Assembly: GCF_001428065.1 (NCBI RefSeq)
Contig: NZ_LMSE01000007.1
Location: forward strand, 15,037-79,036
Length of the DNA stretch: 64,000 bases
Direction: 5' to 3'
DNA from: Nostocoides sp. Soil756
GTDB lineage: Bacteria > Actinomycetota > Actinomycetes > Actinomycetales > Dermatophilaceae
A program made the translations under genes and the position numbers. Of the stretch, positions 47,171 to 57,429 are shown one piece after another (within the stretch, counting starts at the first letter, position 1; every line of letters begins with the position of its first letter). The notes under the pieces are model-generated. The model searched no databases. It worked only from the letters and a program-made list of their open reading frames with translations, and was not told the DNA's origin.

Positions 47171-47878
47171 ATGGCCCACCTGTTGCTGCTGACGAACACC
47201 TTGGCGCCCAGCGCCGAGGTCCTTCCGGCGCTCGGGCTCCTGAGCCACCATGTTCGCATCCTCCCGGCCGAGGCGTCGGCGCTGGTCGACACACCGGACG
47301 CCGACGCCGTGCTCGTCGACGCGCGTCGCGAGCTGGCCATGGCCCGGTCGCTGTGCCGGGTGCTCACCACCACGGGGGTCTCGGTGCCTCTCGTCGTCGT
47401 GGTCACCGAGGGCGGGCTCGCGGGCCTCACCAGCGAGTGGGGCGTCGACGACGTCATCCTCGACACCGCCGGCCCGGCCGAGGTGGAGGCCCGGCTGCGG
47501 CTGGCCATCGGGCGCCGGGCCGAGGCCGACCCCGCGCAGGGCGGCCCCATCACCGCGGGGTCGCTGGTGATCGACGAGGCGACGTACTCGGTGCGGCTGC
47601 GGGGTCGCGTGCTCGACCTCACGTACAAGGAGTTCGAGCTGCTGAAGTACCTGGCGCAGCATCCGGGCCGGGTGTTCACCCGCTCCCAGCTGCTCCAGGA
47701 GGTGTGGGGCTACGACTACTTCGGCGGCACCCGCACCGTCGACGTCCACGTGCGGCGGCTGCGGGCCAAGCTCGGCATCGAGCACGAGCTGCTCATCGGC
47801 ACGGTGCGCAACGTCGGCTACCGGTTCGTCCCCGAGGCGGCCGCCGACGTCGACGAGCTCGAGCAGGTCGAGGGCTGA
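47171..47878 (+). CDS. glnR: GlnR-type OmpR-family transcriptional regulator
   Basis: The 235-residue protein has a receiver-like N-domain and a winged-helix output domain ([56 protein letters not shown]). The N-terminus [10 protein letters not shown] and the atypical receiver (VDDVILDT instead of the standard phosphorylation pocket) match GlnR, an orphan regulator of nitrogen assimilation. Its stop overlaps mshD by one base (TGATG). The same glnR-mshD order occurs in mycobacteria. No nitrogen genes lie in the window. Confidence 0.88.
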   Translation: MAHLLLLTNTLAPSAEVLPALGLLSHHVRILPAEASALVDTPDADAVLVDARRELAMARSLCRVLTTTGVSVPLVVVVTEGGLAGLTSEWGVDDVILDTAGPAEVEARLRLAIGRRAEADPAQGGPITAGSLVIDEATYSVRLRGRVLDLTYKEFELLKYLAQHPGRVFTRSQLLQEVWGYDYFGGTRTVDVHVRRLRAKLGIEHELLIGTVRNVGYRFVPEAAADVDELEQVEG

Positions 47879-48765
47879 TGGCGATGACCGAGCGGCTCGG
47901 CGCCGTGGACGCCGCCGCTCGCGCGGAGGTGCTCGCGCTGGCGGCGCGGGCGGCCGAGGTCGACGGGGTCGGCGCGGTCTCCGAGGCCTTCCGGCTGGCC
48001 CTGGGGCCGCCCCGTGACGGCGTGGTGCACCTGGTGCGCCGCGGCGACGACGGCACGCTGGTCGGGTACGCGCAGGTGGCGGCGGCCGGGACTGCCGACG
48101 CCGCCGCCGAGCTCGTGGTCGACCCCTCCGACCGCCGGGTGGGCCACGGTCGGGCGCTGCTCGACGCCGCGCTCGACGCCGGGACGCGCAGCGTCTGGGC
48201 CCACGGCGACCTCGACGGCGCTCGCACGCTGGCGGCCTCCGCCGGGCTGGCCCGCAGCCGTGAGCTGTACCGGATGGAGCGCCCGCTCACCGCCGCCGAC
48301 GCCACCGACCCCGCTCTGCCGCAGGGGTACTCGGTCCGCCCGTTCGAGCCGGGCCGCGACGACGACGAGTGGGTGCGCCTCAACGCGGCCGCGTTCGCGC
48401 ACCACCGGGAGCAGGGCCGGCTCACCGTCGACGACCTGCACGAGCGGATGTCGCAGCCCTGGTTCGACGCCGCCGGCTTCCTCCTCGTCGAGCACGACGG
48501 CCGCGTCGTCGCCTTCCACTGGACCAAGGTCGAGCCCGGCTCCACGGCCGGCGAGGTCTACGTGGTGGGGGTCGACCCGGCCGAGCAGGGCCACGGTCTC
48601 GGTGCCCCGCTGACCGGGCTGGGCCTGGCGCACCTCGCCCGGCAGGGGCTGGCCACGGTCGACCTCTACGTCGACGGCGACAACCACGCCGCCCGCCGCA
48701 CCTATGCCCGCCTCGGCTTCGAGGACGTCGCACTCGACGTGCAGTACACCGTCGCCGCGCCCTGA
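47878..48765 (+). CDS. mshD: Mycothiol synthase (double GNAT acetyltransferase)
   Basis: The 295-residue protein has two GNAT domains in tandem. The second has the acetyl-CoA loop VGVDPAEQGHGLGAPLTG (about 235-251) and YVDGDNHAARRTYARLGF. The first has VDPSDRRVGHGRALLD. It adds the acetyl group to Cys-GlcN-Ins, the last step of mycothiol synthesis. ATG 47878 overlaps the glnR stop; ATG 47884 is an alternative. mshA and the mycothiol-dependent dehydrogenase gene are also in the window. Confidence 0.93.
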   Translation: MAMTERLGAVDAAARAEVLALAARAAEVDGVGAVSEAFRLALGPPRDGVVHLVRRGDDGTLVGYAQVAAAGTADAAAELVVDPSDRRVGHGRALLDAALDAGTRSVWAHGDLDGARTLAASAGLARSRELYRMERPLTAADATDPALPQGYSVRPFEPGRDDDEWVRLNAAAFAHHREQGRLTVDDLHERMSQPWFDAAGFLLVEHDGRVVAFHWTKVEPGSTAGEVYVVGVDPAEQGHGLGAPLTGLGLAHLARQGLATVDLYVDGDNHAARRTYARLGFEDVALDVQYTVAAP

Positions 48766-48797
48766 CCGGGCCGGGCGTGACCTGACAGGATGGAGCC

Positions 48798-51116
48798 ATG
48801 ACGGCCGAGCCCCGAGTCACCCCGGACGGGCCGGGCACGAGCGCCCGCGACACCGCTGCCGACGCCTCCGCCGAGGCGGCCATCGTCAGCGAGGTCTCGA
48901 TCGCGAGCGCCTCTGCGAGCGAGACCCGGCACCAGGCCCAGCCCCGCAGCGCCAACGGCCGTTTCAGCCGGGCCGCCCAGCAGTCGCCGCCCGAGGAGGA
49001 GCACGGGCTGCCGGCCGACCGCTTCCTCGACCGTGAGATCTCGTGGCTGCAGTTCAACGAGCGGGTGCTCCAGCTGGCCGCCGACGAGCACGTGCCGCTG
49101 CTCGAGCGAGCCCGCTTCCTGGCGATCTTCGCCCAGAACCTCGACGAGTTCTTCATGGTGCGGGTGGCGGGGCTCAAGCGCCGCATCGCCACCGGCATCG
49201 CGGTCCGCTCGGCCTCGGGGCTCGAGCCGCGCGAGGTGCTCGAGCAGATCTCGCACGTGGCGCACGAGCTGATGACGATGCACGCGCGCGTCTACAGCGA
49301 GCAGGTCCGCCCCGCCCTCGAGGACCAGGGCGTCACGATCGTGCGCTGGGACGAGCTCTCCGACGACGAGCACGCCCGGCTCGCCTCGGTCTTCACCGAC
49401 CGGCTGTTCCCGGTGCTCACCCCGCTGGCCGTCGACCCCGCTCACCCCTTCCCGTACATCTCGGGGCTCTCGCTCAACCTCGCGGTCATCCTGGTCAACC
49501 CCAAGACCGGCAAGGAGCACTTCGCCCGCGTCAAGGTGCCCCCGATGCTGCCGCGGCTGGTGCGCGTCGAGCCCGGCCCCGACGAGTCACCCCTGGCCGA
49601 CATGTACGACACCCGGTTCGTGCCGCTCGAGGACGTCATCGCCGCCCACCTCGACCACCTCTTCCCCGGGATGGACGTCGTCGAGCAGTTCACCTTCCGG
49701 GTCACCCGCAACGAGGATCTCGAGGTCGAGGAGGACGACGCCGAGAACCTGCTGACCGCGCTCGAGCGCGAGCTCACCCGCCGCCGCTTCGGGCCGCCGG
49801 TGCGCCTCGAGGTCGAGGAGGAGATGGACGACCACGTCCTCGACCTCATCGTGCGCGAGCTCGGCGTGGCCGCCTCCGAGGTCTACCGCCTTCCGGCGCC
49901 GCTCGACCTGCGCGCGCTCAACGTCATCGCCGACCTCGAGCGCTCCGAGCTGCACTACGAGCCGTTCGTGGCCCGCACCAACCCCGACCTCGCGCCCACC
50001 GAGTCGGCCAAGGCGCGCGACATCTTCGCCTCCATCCGCAAGCAGGACGTCCTGCTCCAGCATCCCTACGACTCGTTCTCCACGTCGGTGCAGGCCTTCC
50101 TCGAGCAGGCGGCATCCGACCCGCACGTGCTGGCCATCAAGCAGACGCTCTACCGCACCAGCGGCGACAGCCCCATCATCGACGCCCTCATCGACGCCGC
50201 CGAGGCCGGCAAGCAGGTCCTCGCGGTCGTCGAGATCAAGGCGCGCTTCGACGAGGAGAACAACATCTCCTGGGCCCGCAAGCTCGAGCACTCGGGCGTG
50301 CACGTGGTCTACGGGATCGTCGGGCTCAAGACCCACGCCAAGCTCTGCCTGGTCATCCGTCAGGAGGCCGAGGGGCTGCGCCGCTACTGCCACGTGGGCA
50401 CCGGCAACTACAACCCCAAGACGGCACGGCTCTACGAGGACCTCGGCCTGCTCACCGACGACCAGCAGGTGGGTGAGGACCTCGGGCGGCTGTTCAACCA
50501 GCTCTCCGGCATCGCGCCGCGCAGCCGGTTCAAGCGCCTGCTCGTGGCGCCGCGCTCGGTGCGCGCCGGGCTGATCGCCCACATCCAGCAGGAGATCGAG
50601 CAGGAGCGGGCCAACCCCGGCAGCGGACTGATCCTGTGGAAGGTCAACTCCATCGTCGACGAGCAGACCATCGACGCCCTCTACCGCGCCTCACGGGCCG
50701 GGGTCCGGGTCGTGCTGTGGGTGCGCGGCATCTGCTCGCTGCGCCCGGGGGTGCCGGGGCTGTCCGAGACCATCGAGGTGCACTCGGTGCTGGGCCGCTT
50801 CCTCGAGCACTCGCGGGTCTTCTACTTCGGCGGCGGCGGCGACCCGGTCGTCTACATCGGCAGCGCCGACATGATGCACCGCAACCTCGACCGCCGCGTC
50901 GAGGCCCTCATCCGTCTCACCGACGAGCGCCACCTCGAGGACCTGCGCTCGCTGCTCGAGCGCGGCGCCTCCGATCGGTACGCCCGCTGGGTGCTCAGCG
51001 GCGACGGCCGCTGGACCCGCCACCACCTGGGCCCCGACGGCCTGCCGCTCGAGGACCTCCAGACCGCCCTGGTCGAGATGCACGCCAAGCGCCGCCGCAA
51101 GGCGCGGCGACGCTGA
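48798..51116 (+). CDS. ppk: Polyphosphate kinase 1
   Basis: The 772-residue protein makes polyphosphate from ATP. A 75-residue Ala/Ser-rich extension precedes the conserved start [21 protein letters not shown]. The phospholipase D-like catalytic domains carry [67 protein letters not shown] and [15 protein letters not shown], which include the catalytic histidines. GGAGCC precedes the ATG. The following gene is MutT1-like, as in mycobacteria (ppk1-mutT1). Location between phosphate-uptake and regulator genes fits phosphate storage. Confidence 0.95.
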   Translation: MTAEPRVTPDGPGTSARDTAADASAEAAIVSEVSIASASASETRHQAQPRSANGRFSRAAQQSPPEEEHGLPADRFLDREISWLQFNERVLQLAADEHVPLLERARFLAIFAQNLDEFFMVRVAGLKRRIATGIAVRSASGLEPREVLEQISHVAHELMTMHARVYSEQVRPALEDQGVTIVRWDELSDDEHARLASVFTDRLFPVLTPLAVDPAHPFPYISGLSLNLAVILVNPKTGKEHFARVKVPPMLPRLVRVEPGPDESPLADMYDTRFVPLEDVIAAHLDHLFPGMDVVEQFTFRVTRNEDLEVEEDDAENLLTALERELTRRRFGPPVRLEVEEEMDDHVLDLIVRELGVAASEVYRLPAPLDLRALNVIADLERSELHYEPFVARTNPDLAPTESAKARDIFASIRKQDVLLQHPYDSFSTSVQAFLEQAASDPHVLAIKQTLYRTSGDSPIIDALIDAAEAGKQVLAVVEIKARFDEENNISWARKLEHSGVHVVYGIVGLKTHAKLCLVIRQEAEGLRRYCHVGTGNYNPKTARLYEDLGLLTDDQQVGEDLGRLFNQLSGIAPRSRFKRLLVAPRSVRAGLIAHIQQEIEQERANPGSGLILWKVNSIVDEQTIDALYRASRAGVRVVLWVRGICSLRPGVPGLSETIEVHSVLGRFLEHSRVFYFGGGGDPVVYIGSADMMHRNLDRRVEALIRLTDERHLEDLRSLLERGASDRYARWVLSGDGRWTRHHLGPDGLPLEDLQTALVEMHAKRRRKARRR

Positions 51117-51127
51117 CCGGCACGTCG

Positions 51128-52069
51128 ATGCCGACCTCGATCCCCGCCGCCGGGACGCTCCCGTGGCGCGTGTCCGAGCACGGGCTCCAGGTGGCGATGG
51201 TGCACCGGCCCCGTTACGACGACTGGTCCTGGGCCAAGGGCAAGCTCGACCCCGGTGAGGAGTGGGCCCCGGCCGCCGCGCGCGAGACGTACGAGGAGAC
51301 CGGGCTGGTGGTGCGCCTCGGCGTGCCGCTGCCGGAGGCCCGCTACACGGTGCTCGCGCGCGACGGCAGCCCGGGCGAGAAGGTGGTGCGGTACTGGGCG
51401 GCCGAAGTCGTCGGCGGCGACGGGCGCCTGGTCAACGAGATCGACGACGTCGCCTGGCTCGACCCGCGCACCGCCCACGACCGCCTCGACTACGCGCGCG
51501 ACCGCGAGCAGCTGCGCGCGCTGGTGCGCCACCACCAGGGCGGGATGCTGCGCACCTGGCCCCTGATGCTGGTCCGCCACGCGCACGCCGTCGCACGGAG
51601 CGCGTGGACCGGCGAGGACCGGCTGCGTCCGCTCGACGAGGCCGGGCGGGCCCGGGCCGAAGCGCTGGCACCGGTGCTCGCGGCCTACGGGGTCCGGCGC
51701 CTGGTCAGCTCACCCTCGGTACGGTGCACCGCCACCCTGGCCCCGCACGCCGCCGCCTTCGGGCGCCGGCTGCGCGAGCGTGAGGCGCTCTCGGAGGAGG
51801 GGTACGCGGCCGACCCCACCGCCGCCGTCCTGCGGCTGCAGAAGATCATCGACCGCGGCCGGCCGGTCGCCGTGTGCTCGCACGGCCCGGTGCTGCCCGC
51901 CCTGGTCGACGCTCTCATCGGGCTGGCCGGGGGTGCGGCCGACCCCCATCGGGACCGGCTGGTCGAGGCCGCCGCGGACCGGCTGGCCAAGGGCGAGGCC
52001 CTGGTCTGTCACGTCGCCGGGGCCGGTGCCGATGCCCGCGTCGTCGCCGTCGAACGCCACCTGCCCTGA
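51128..52069 (+). CDS. mutT1: MutT1-like protein: Nudix hydrolase fused to a histidine phosphatase
   Basis: The 313-residue fusion begins with a Nudix domain containing a full Nudix box (GKLDPGEEWAPAAARETYEE, then TGL, about 41-63). It continues with a histidine-phosphatase domain starting LMLVRHAHAVA (about 152), with SSPSVRCTATL and VCSHGPVLPAL. The mycobacterial homologue degrades oxidised guanine nucleotides and diadenosine polyphosphates. ATG 51128 lies 11 bp after the ppk stop, so the two are co-transcribed. Confidence 0.92.
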   Translation: MPTSIPAAGTLPWRVSEHGLQVAMVHRPRYDDWSWAKGKLDPGEEWAPAAARETYEETGLVVRLGVPLPEARYTVLARDGSPGEKVVRYWAAEVVGGDGRLVNEIDDVAWLDPRTAHDRLDYARDREQLRALVRHHQGGMLRTWPLMLVRHAHAVARSAWTGEDRLRPLDEAGRARAEALAPVLAAYGVRRLVSSPSVRCTATLAPHAAAFGRRLREREALSEEGYAADPTAAVLRLQKIIDRGRPVAVCSHGPVLPALVDALIGLAGGAADPHRDRLVEAAADRLAKGEALVCHVAGAGADARVVAVERHLP

Positions 52070-52127
52070 GAGTCCGGGGGCCCGGTCGGCGTCCCTTGAC
52101 CGGTCGGTCGCGCAATGGCCCGCCACC

Positions 52128-52149
52128 GTTCACGCCCCGTTCACCGCGT
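52128..52149 (+). promoter_or_regulatory. PHO box upstream of pstS
   Basis: GTTCACGCCCC (52128-52138) is followed directly by GTTCACCGCGT (52139-52149), two adjacent 11-nt direct-repeat units matching the streptomycete PhoP consensus. They lie 117 bp before the pstS start, so phosphate limitation should activate the operon through the RegX3/PhoP-type regulator encoded at 28,462. Confidence 0.8.
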
Positions 52150-52265
52150 ACGGCCCGACGCGTCACCCGCCGTTCCTACGTTGCCGGTGTACGACCACGA
52201 GGGTCCTCTTCGGTGCCTCCGAGGGGGAACCCGGGTGGCCCCCCATCCGTAGAGAGGCACTACCC

Positions 52266-53375
52266 GTGAAGCGCACCACTTCGGCCTGGTCGGCGGTCCC
52301 CGCCGCACTCGCCATCTCCCTGACCCTCACCGCCTGCGGCGCGGCCAACGAGGACAGCGGCTCCGGCTCCAGCGCGTCCGGCTCGGCGAGCAGCGGGACC
52401 TCGGTCTCGGGCACCATCGCCGGTGCGGGCGCGAGCACCCAGACCGTGGCCCAGCAGACGTGGAAGGCCGGCTTCGAGGGTGCGAACCCCGACGCGACCG
52501 TCAACTACGACCCGATCGGCTCCGGTGGCGGGCGCGAGCAGTTCCTCGCCGGCGCGACCCAGTTCGGCGGCTCGGACGCCTACCTCAAGGACGAGGAGCT
52601 GGCCAAGGTGCCCGCGTCCTGCGGCGAGGTCATCGAGTACCCGGTGTACGTGTCGCCCATCGCGATCGCCTACAACCTCAAGGGTGTCGACAACCTCAAG
52701 CTCGACGCCACGACGCTCGCCAAGATCATGAAGGGCGAGATCAAGACCTGGGACGACCCGGCGATCAAGGCGCTCAACGAGGGTGTCGACCTGCCGAACA
52801 CGGCCGTCGTCCCCGTCCACCGCAACGACGAGTCGGGGACGACCGAGAACTTCACCGACTACCTCCACGCCGTCGCCCCCGACGTGTGGACCGACAAGCC
52901 GAGCGGCACCTGGCCCGTCTCCGGCGGAGAGTCCGCCAAGGGCACCCAGGGTGTCGTCCAGGCCATCACGGCCGGCGAGGGGTACATCGGCTACGCCGAC
53001 GCCTCGCAGACCGCCAAGCTCGGCAACGCCCAGATCAAGGTCGGCGAGAGCTTCCAGGGCCCCAGCGCCGAGGCGGCCGCGAAGATCATCGACGAGTCCG
53101 AGCGCGTCCCGGGCCGCGGCCAGTACGACTTCGCGATCGACATCAAGCGCGACGTCGCCTCCGAGGGTGTCTACCCGATCGTCCTCGCGTCGTACACCCT
53201 GGCCTGCACGAAGTACGCCGACCAGAAGACGGCCGACCTCGTCAAGGCCTACCTCTCCTACACGGTGAGCCCCGAGGGCCAGAAGGCCGCCGCGGACGCG
53301 GCCGGCAGCGCGCCCATCAGCGACGGAGCCACGAAGAACGCCACGACGGCGATCAACGCCATCTCCGCGGGCTGA
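52266..53375 (+). CDS. pstS: Phosphate-binding lipoprotein PstS
   Basis: The 369-residue lipoprotein starts at GTG 52266 with AGAGAGG about 9 nt upstream. The signal ends in a lipobox (LTLTACGAAN), then a Ser/Gly linker. The phosphate-binding domain has IAGAGASTQTVAQQTW, GSGGGREQFLAGATQFGGSDA, VHRNDESGTTENF and SAKGTQGVVQAI, which form the anion site. It captures phosphate outside the membrane for the PstCAB transporter encoded next. A large hairpin between pstS and pstC probably lowers expression of the downstream genes. Confidence 0.96.
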   Translation: MKRTTSAWSAVPAALAISLTLTACGAANEDSGSGSSASGSASSGTSVSGTIAGAGASTQTVAQQTWKAGFEGANPDATVNYDPIGSGGGREQFLAGATQFGGSDAYLKDEELAKVPASCGEVIEYPVYVSPIAIAYNLKGVDNLKLDATTLAKIMKGEIKTWDDPAIKALNEGVDLPNTAVVPVHRNDESGTTENFTDYLHAVAPDVWTDKPSGTWPVSGGESAKGTQGVVQAITAGEGYIGYADASQTAKLGNAQIKVGESFQGPSAEAAAKIIDESERVPGRGQYDFAIDIKRDVASEGVYPIVLASYTLACTKYADQKTADLVKAYLSYTVSPEGQKAAADAAGSAPISDGATKNATTAINAISAG

Positions 53376-53389
53376 CCCCCACCGCACAC

Positions 53390-53426
53390 GGCGCGGAGGT
53401 CGTCCCGTCAGGACGGCCTCCGCGCC
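53390..53426 (+). terminator. Hairpin between pstS and pstC (attenuator)
   Basis: GGCGCGGAGGTCGTCC (53390-53405) pairs with GGACGGCCTCCGCGCC (53411-53426) in a 16-bp stem with one G-T pair and loop CGTCA. It starts 15 bp after the pstS stop, as expected for a partial terminator giving excess binding protein over permease. Confidence 0.8.
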
Positions 53427-53513
53427 GCGGCGCCACCACCGATGGGCGGCGCAGCGCGGGCCCCCGGGGCCCCCGGGCCCCGTCACCCCCGGCCAGACAC
53501 GAAGGAGAGGCCA

Positions 53514-54458
53514 GTGAGCACCACCTCAGCCAAGCCCCGGGGCGTCCACGACGCCCCGCGCTACGGCGACCGCATCTTCGCCGGCGCGGCGACCGGTGCC
53601 GGGGTCATCATCCTCCTGGTCCTCGCCGGCGTCGCCGGCTTTCTGCTGTGGCAGGCGCTGCCGGCCCTCACCGCCTCCCCCGAGGACGTCCGCGGCGGGA
53701 AGGGGCTGTTCGAGTACATCTACCCCCTCGCCTTCGGCACCATCCTCACCTCGGTCATCGCCCTCGTCATCGCGACGCCGCTCTCGGTCGGGATCGCCCT
53801 CTTCATCACGCACTACGCTCCGCGGCGGATCGCGCTCGCGCTGGGCTACGTCGTCGACCTGCTGGCCGCCGTGCCGAGCATCATCTACGGCCTGTGGGGG
53901 GTCTACGTCGTCGCGCCGGCGTCGGTCCCAGTGGCGACCTGGCTGTCGAACTGGCTGGGGTTCCTGCCCTTCTTCGGGCCGAGCCCCAGCGCCTCCGGCC
54001 GGACCACGCTCGTCGTGGGCGTCGTCCTCGCCATCATGATCCTGCCGGTCATGACGGCCGTGAACCGTGAGGTGTTCCTCCAGACCCCCCGCCTGCACGA
54101 AGAGGCCTCGCTCGCCCTCGGCGCGACGCGGTGGGAGATGATCCGCCAGGCGGTGCTCCCGTTCGGGCGTTCCGCCGTCATCTCCGGGGCCATGCTCGGC
54201 CTCGGGCGCGCCCTCGGCGAGACGATGGCGGTCGCGATCATCCTGTCCACCGCGGTCGGCGTGCACTGGGACATCATCGGCACGGCGAACTCGAGCACGA
54301 TCGCCGCCGACATCGCCCTGCAGTTCCCCGAGTCCAGCGGGCTCGACGTCAACACCCTCATCGCGGCCGGCCTGGTCCTGTTCTTCATCACCCTGCTCGT
54401 CAACATGGCGGCGCGCTGGGTCGTCTCGCGCCGGTCCGAGTTCTCGGGAGCCAACTGA
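53514..54458 (+). CDS. pstC: Phosphate ABC transporter permease PstC
   Basis: A 314-residue permease with six hydrophobic segments and the cytosolic EAA loop HEEASLALGATRWEMIRQAVLP (about 202-223). It starts at GTG 53514 with AAGGAGAGG about 4 nt upstream. It forms the membrane channel with PstA. The stop overlaps the pstA start by one base (TGATG). Length and topology are normal for the family. Confidence 0.95.
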   Translation: MSTTSAKPRGVHDAPRYGDRIFAGAATGAGVIILLVLAGVAGFLLWQALPALTASPEDVRGGKGLFEYIYPLAFGTILTSVIALVIATPLSVGIALFITHYAPRRIALALGYVVDLLAAVPSIIYGLWGVYVVAPASVPVATWLSNWLGFLPFFGPSPSASGRTTLVVGVVLAIMILPVMTAVNREVFLQTPRLHEEASLALGATRWEMIRQAVLPFGRSAVISGAMLGLGRALGETMAVAIILSTAVGVHWDIIGTANSSTIAADIALQFPESSGLDVNTLIAAGLVLFFITLLVNMAARWVVSRRSEFSGAN

Positions 54459-55582
54459 TGCCGGACGCCGACCTCCACGCCCTCGACCAGCCCGCCGTGC
54501 GGCCCGTGCCCCAGCCCACGCCCGCAGCGCCGAGGCCGCCGACCGACACCCCGCTCCTGCACCGGCGCCTGCCCCGGTTCGCGACGTTGGGGATGCTCGC
54601 GGCGTCGCTCGCGGTCGCGATCCTCCTCGGGCTCACCGTGTGGTCGCTCAACCCCGTGGCCCTGCTCCTCGAGACCGCGGTCCTCTACGGCGTGGCGGTC
54701 TTCGTCACGAGCAGCGTCGTCGAGGGGCGCCGCAACGCGGTCGACCGGCTCGTCACGGTCGTCGTCACGACCTTCTTCCTGCTCGCGCTCCTCCCCCTGG
54801 TGTCGGTGCTCATCGAGGTCGTCGGGCAGGGCTACCAGCGTTTCGACCTGACGTTCTTCACGTACTCGATGCGCGGCGTCGTGGGCGCGGGGGGCGGGGC
54901 GTACGCGGCCATCGTCGGCACCCTCATCATCACCGCCCTGACGACGGCCGTGTCGGTGCCGATCGGGATCCTGACCGCCGTCTACCTCGTCGAGTACAGC
55001 AAGGGCGGGCGCCTCGGCAAGGTCCTCACCTTCTTCGTCGACGTGATGACCGGCATCCCCTCCATCGTCGCCGGGCTCTTCGCCGTGGCGCTCTTCGTCC
55101 TGTTCCTGGGCCCGGGAGCCCGGGCCGGCATCATCGGCTCCGTCGCCCTGAGCGTGCTCATGATCCCGGTCGTGGTCCGCTCGACCGAGGAGATGCTCCG
55201 GCTCGTCCCGAACGAGCTGCGCGAGGCCTCCTACGCGCTGGGGGTCTCCCGGTGGCGCACCATCACCAAGGTCGTGCTGCGCACCGCGGTGGCCGGCATC
55301 GTCACCGGCGTCACCCTGGCGGTCGCCCGCATCATCGGCGAGACCGCCCCCCTGCTGGTCACGGTGGGCACCACCACCTCGACGAACACCAACCCCTTCT
55401 CGGGCCGGATGGCGACCCTGCCGGTGTTCTCGTACTACGAGTACGCCCAGCCCGGCATCCCCCGCGAGCCCTACCTGGACCGCGCCTGGGCCGCCGCCCT
55501 CACCCTCATCATCATCGTCATGGCGCTCAACCTCATCGCCCGCCTCGTCAGCCGGATCTTCGCCCCGAAGACCGGGCGCTGA
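54458..55582 (+). CDS. pstA: Phosphate ABC transporter permease PstA
   Basis: The 374-residue permease has an extended proline-rich cytosolic N-terminus (about 1-40), two leading helices not found in short PstA proteins, and the core with [26 protein letters not shown] and the EAA loop [21 protein letters not shown]-like near residue 255. It pairs with PstC. It overlaps pstC by one base and precedes pstB by 34 bp. Confidence 0.94.
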   Translation: MPDADLHALDQPAVRPVPQPTPAAPRPPTDTPLLHRRLPRFATLGMLAASLAVAILLGLTVWSLNPVALLLETAVLYGVAVFVTSSVVEGRRNAVDRLVTVVVTTFFLLALLPLVSVLIEVVGQGYQRFDLTFFTYSMRGVVGAGGGAYAAIVGTLIITALTTAVSVPIGILTAVYLVEYSKGGRLGKVLTFFVDVMTGIPSIVAGLFAVALFVLFLGPGARAGIIGSVALSVLMIPVVVRSTEEMLRLVPNELREASYALGVSRWRTITKVVLRTAVAGIVTGVTLAVARIIGETAPLLVTVGTTTSTNTNPFSGRMATLPVFSYYEYAQPGIPREPYLDRAWAAALTLIIIVMALNLIARLVSRIFAPKTGR

Positions 55583-55616
55583 CCCCGACCATCCATCGCA
55601 AAGGACGACACCCACC

Positions 55617-56396
55617 GTGGCCAAGCGCATCGACGTCAAGGACCTCGACATGTACTACGGCGACTTCCTCGCCGTGAAGGGCGTCACCATGACCATCGAG
55701 CCCCGCGCGGTGACGGCCCTCATCGGGCCGTCCGGCTGCGGGAAGTCGACGTTCCTGCGCAGCCTCAACCGGATGCACGAGGTCATCCCGGGGGCGTACG
55801 TCAAGGGCGAGGTGCTCGTCGACGACCAGAACCTGTACGCCCCGGGCGTCGACCCCGTCGGGGTGCGCCGCCGGGTGGGGATGGTCTTCCAGCGCCCCAA
55901 CCCGTTCCCGACGATGTCGATCTACGACAACGTCGTCGCGGGGGTGAAGCTCAACAGCAAGCGGATGAAGAAGTCCGACATGGACGACCTCGTCGAGGCC
56001 TCCCTCAAGGGCGCGAACCTGTGGAGCGAGGTCAAGGACCGGCTGGCCAAGCCCGGGTCGGGCCTCTCCGGCGGTCAGCAGCAGCGGCTGTGCATCGCCC
56101 GGACCATCGCGGTCAAGCCCGACGTCGTCCTCATGGACGAGCCGTGCTCGGCCCTGGACCCGATCTCGACGCTGGCCATCGAGGACCTCATCAACGACCT
56201 GAAGTCGGAGTACACGATCGTCATCGTGACGCACAACATGCAGCAGGCGGCGCGCGTCTCGGACATGACCGGGTTCTTCAACCTCGAGGCGACCGGGCAG
56301 CCGGGCCGGCTCGTGGAGTACGACGACACGCAGAAGATCTTCAGCAACCCCGGGCAGAAGGCGACCGAGGACTACATCAGCGGCCGCTTCGGCTGA
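55617..56396 (+). CDS. pstB: Phosphate ABC transporter ATPase PstB
   Basis: The 259-residue ATPase has Walker [10 protein letters not shown] (about 37-45), Q loop [16 protein letters not shown], signature [16 protein letters not shown] (about 145-160), Walker [14 protein letters not shown] and H loop [10 protein letters not shown]. The PFPMSI-type Q-loop segment and the C-terminal [10 protein letters not shown] mark it as PstB. It is the last gene of the pst operon and converges with the pit gene. Confidence 0.96.
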   Translation: MAKRIDVKDLDMYYGDFLAVKGVTMTIEPRAVTALIGPSGCGKSTFLRSLNRMHEVIPGAYVKGEVLVDDQNLYAPGVDPVGVRRRVGMVFQRPNPFPTMSIYDNVVAGVKLNSKRMKKSDMDDLVEASLKGANLWSEVKDRLAKPGSGLSGGQQQRLCIARTIAVKPDVVLMDEPCSALDPISTLAIEDLINDLKSEYTIVIVTHNMQQAARVSDMTGFFNLEATGQPGRLVEYDDTQKIFSNPGQKATEDYISGRFG

Positions 56397-56428
56397 TCCG
56401 CGGGGAGCCGCTGGCAGGTCGGCGACTG

Positions 56429-57424
56429 TCAGGTCAGCGGCGAGAGCAGCCCGTAGACCAGCGCGGCGGCCAGCCCGGCCCCCGGGAAGGTCAGCACCCA
56501 CGCCAGCACGATCGAGCGCGCCACGCCCCAGCGCACGGCCTTGGTCGACCGGGTGGCGCCCACGCCGGTGATGGCGGCGGTGATGGCGTGGGTCGTCGAG
56601 ATCGGTGCGCCGGTGGCGGTCGCGACGTACAGCACCGAGGCCGCCGTGGCCTCGGCCGCGAAGCCCTGTGGCGGGTCGAGGGGGATGAGGCCGCGCCCCA
56701 GCGTGCGCATGATGCGCCATCCCCCGGCCGCCGACCCCAGGCTGAGCACGACCGCCGACAGGGCGACCACCCACAGCGGCACCGAGGTGTCCTCGGCCCG
56801 CTGATGGCCGCCCGCCACCAGGGCGAGCGCCACCACCCCGGCCGTCTTGCTGGCGTCCTGCATCCCGTGCCCGAACGCCATGGCCGCGGCCGACACCGTC
56901 TGCGCGTACCGGAACCCTCGCGCCGTCGGCCCCGGTGCGGCCCGGCGGAAGATCCACAGGATGGCCGTCATCACCAGGAAGCCCCCCACGATGCCGACCA
57001 CCGGCGAGACGACCATCGGGATGGCCACCTTGTCGCGGATGCTCGCCCACTGCACGCTCGCGCCGGCCGCCAGCGCGGCGCCCCCCAGCCCGCCCACCAG
57101 CGCGTGCGTCGACGACGAGGGCAGCCCCCACCACCAGGTGAGCAGGTTCCACCCGGTCGCCCCGACGAGCGCCCCGATGCACAGCACGATGCCCGTGGGG
57201 CCGGTGGGCACCTCCACGATGTCGGAGCCGATGGTCTCGGCGACCCGCATCCCGGCGAACGCCCCGAGCAGGTTCATCACGGCGCCGAGCCCGAGCGCGA
57301 TGCGCGGGGTGAGGGCGCGGGTCGACACCGAGGTGGCGATGGCGTTGGCGGCGTCGTGGAAGCCGTTGGTGTACGTGAAGCCCATCGCGAGGACGACGAC
57401 GAGCGCGGTGGGCCACCAGTCCAC
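56429..57424 (-). CDS. pit: Low-affinity inorganic phosphate transporter (PiT family)
   Basis: The 331-residue protein has about ten membrane segments and the two PiT signatures: GFTYTNGFHDAANAIATSV near the N-terminus and GAPISTTHAITAAITGVGATR near the C-terminus, plus GLPSSSTHALVGGL. It takes up metal-phosphate complexes with protons. GTG 57424 is used with GGGAG about 11 nt upstream. It follows the DUF47 gene by 5 bp, a classic pair in which the PhoU-like protein regulates transport. It converges with pstB. Confidence 0.93.
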   Translation of the reverse strand: MDWWPTALVVVLAMGFTYTNGFHDAANAIATSVSTRALTPRIALGLGAVMNLLGAFAGMRVAETIGSDIVEVPTGPTGIVLCIGALVGATGWNLLTWWWGLPSSSTHALVGGLGGAALAAGASVQWASIRDKVAIPMVVSPVVGIVGGFLVMTAILWIFRRAAPGPTARGFRYAQTVSAAAMAFGHGMQDASKTAGVVALALVAGGHQRAEDTSVPLWVVALSAVVLSLGSAAGGWRIMRTLGRGLIPLDPPQGFAAEATAASVLYVATATGAPISTTHAITAAITGVGATRSTKAVRWGVARSIVLAWVLTFPGAGLAAALVYGLLSPLT

Positions 57425-57429
57425 GACCG

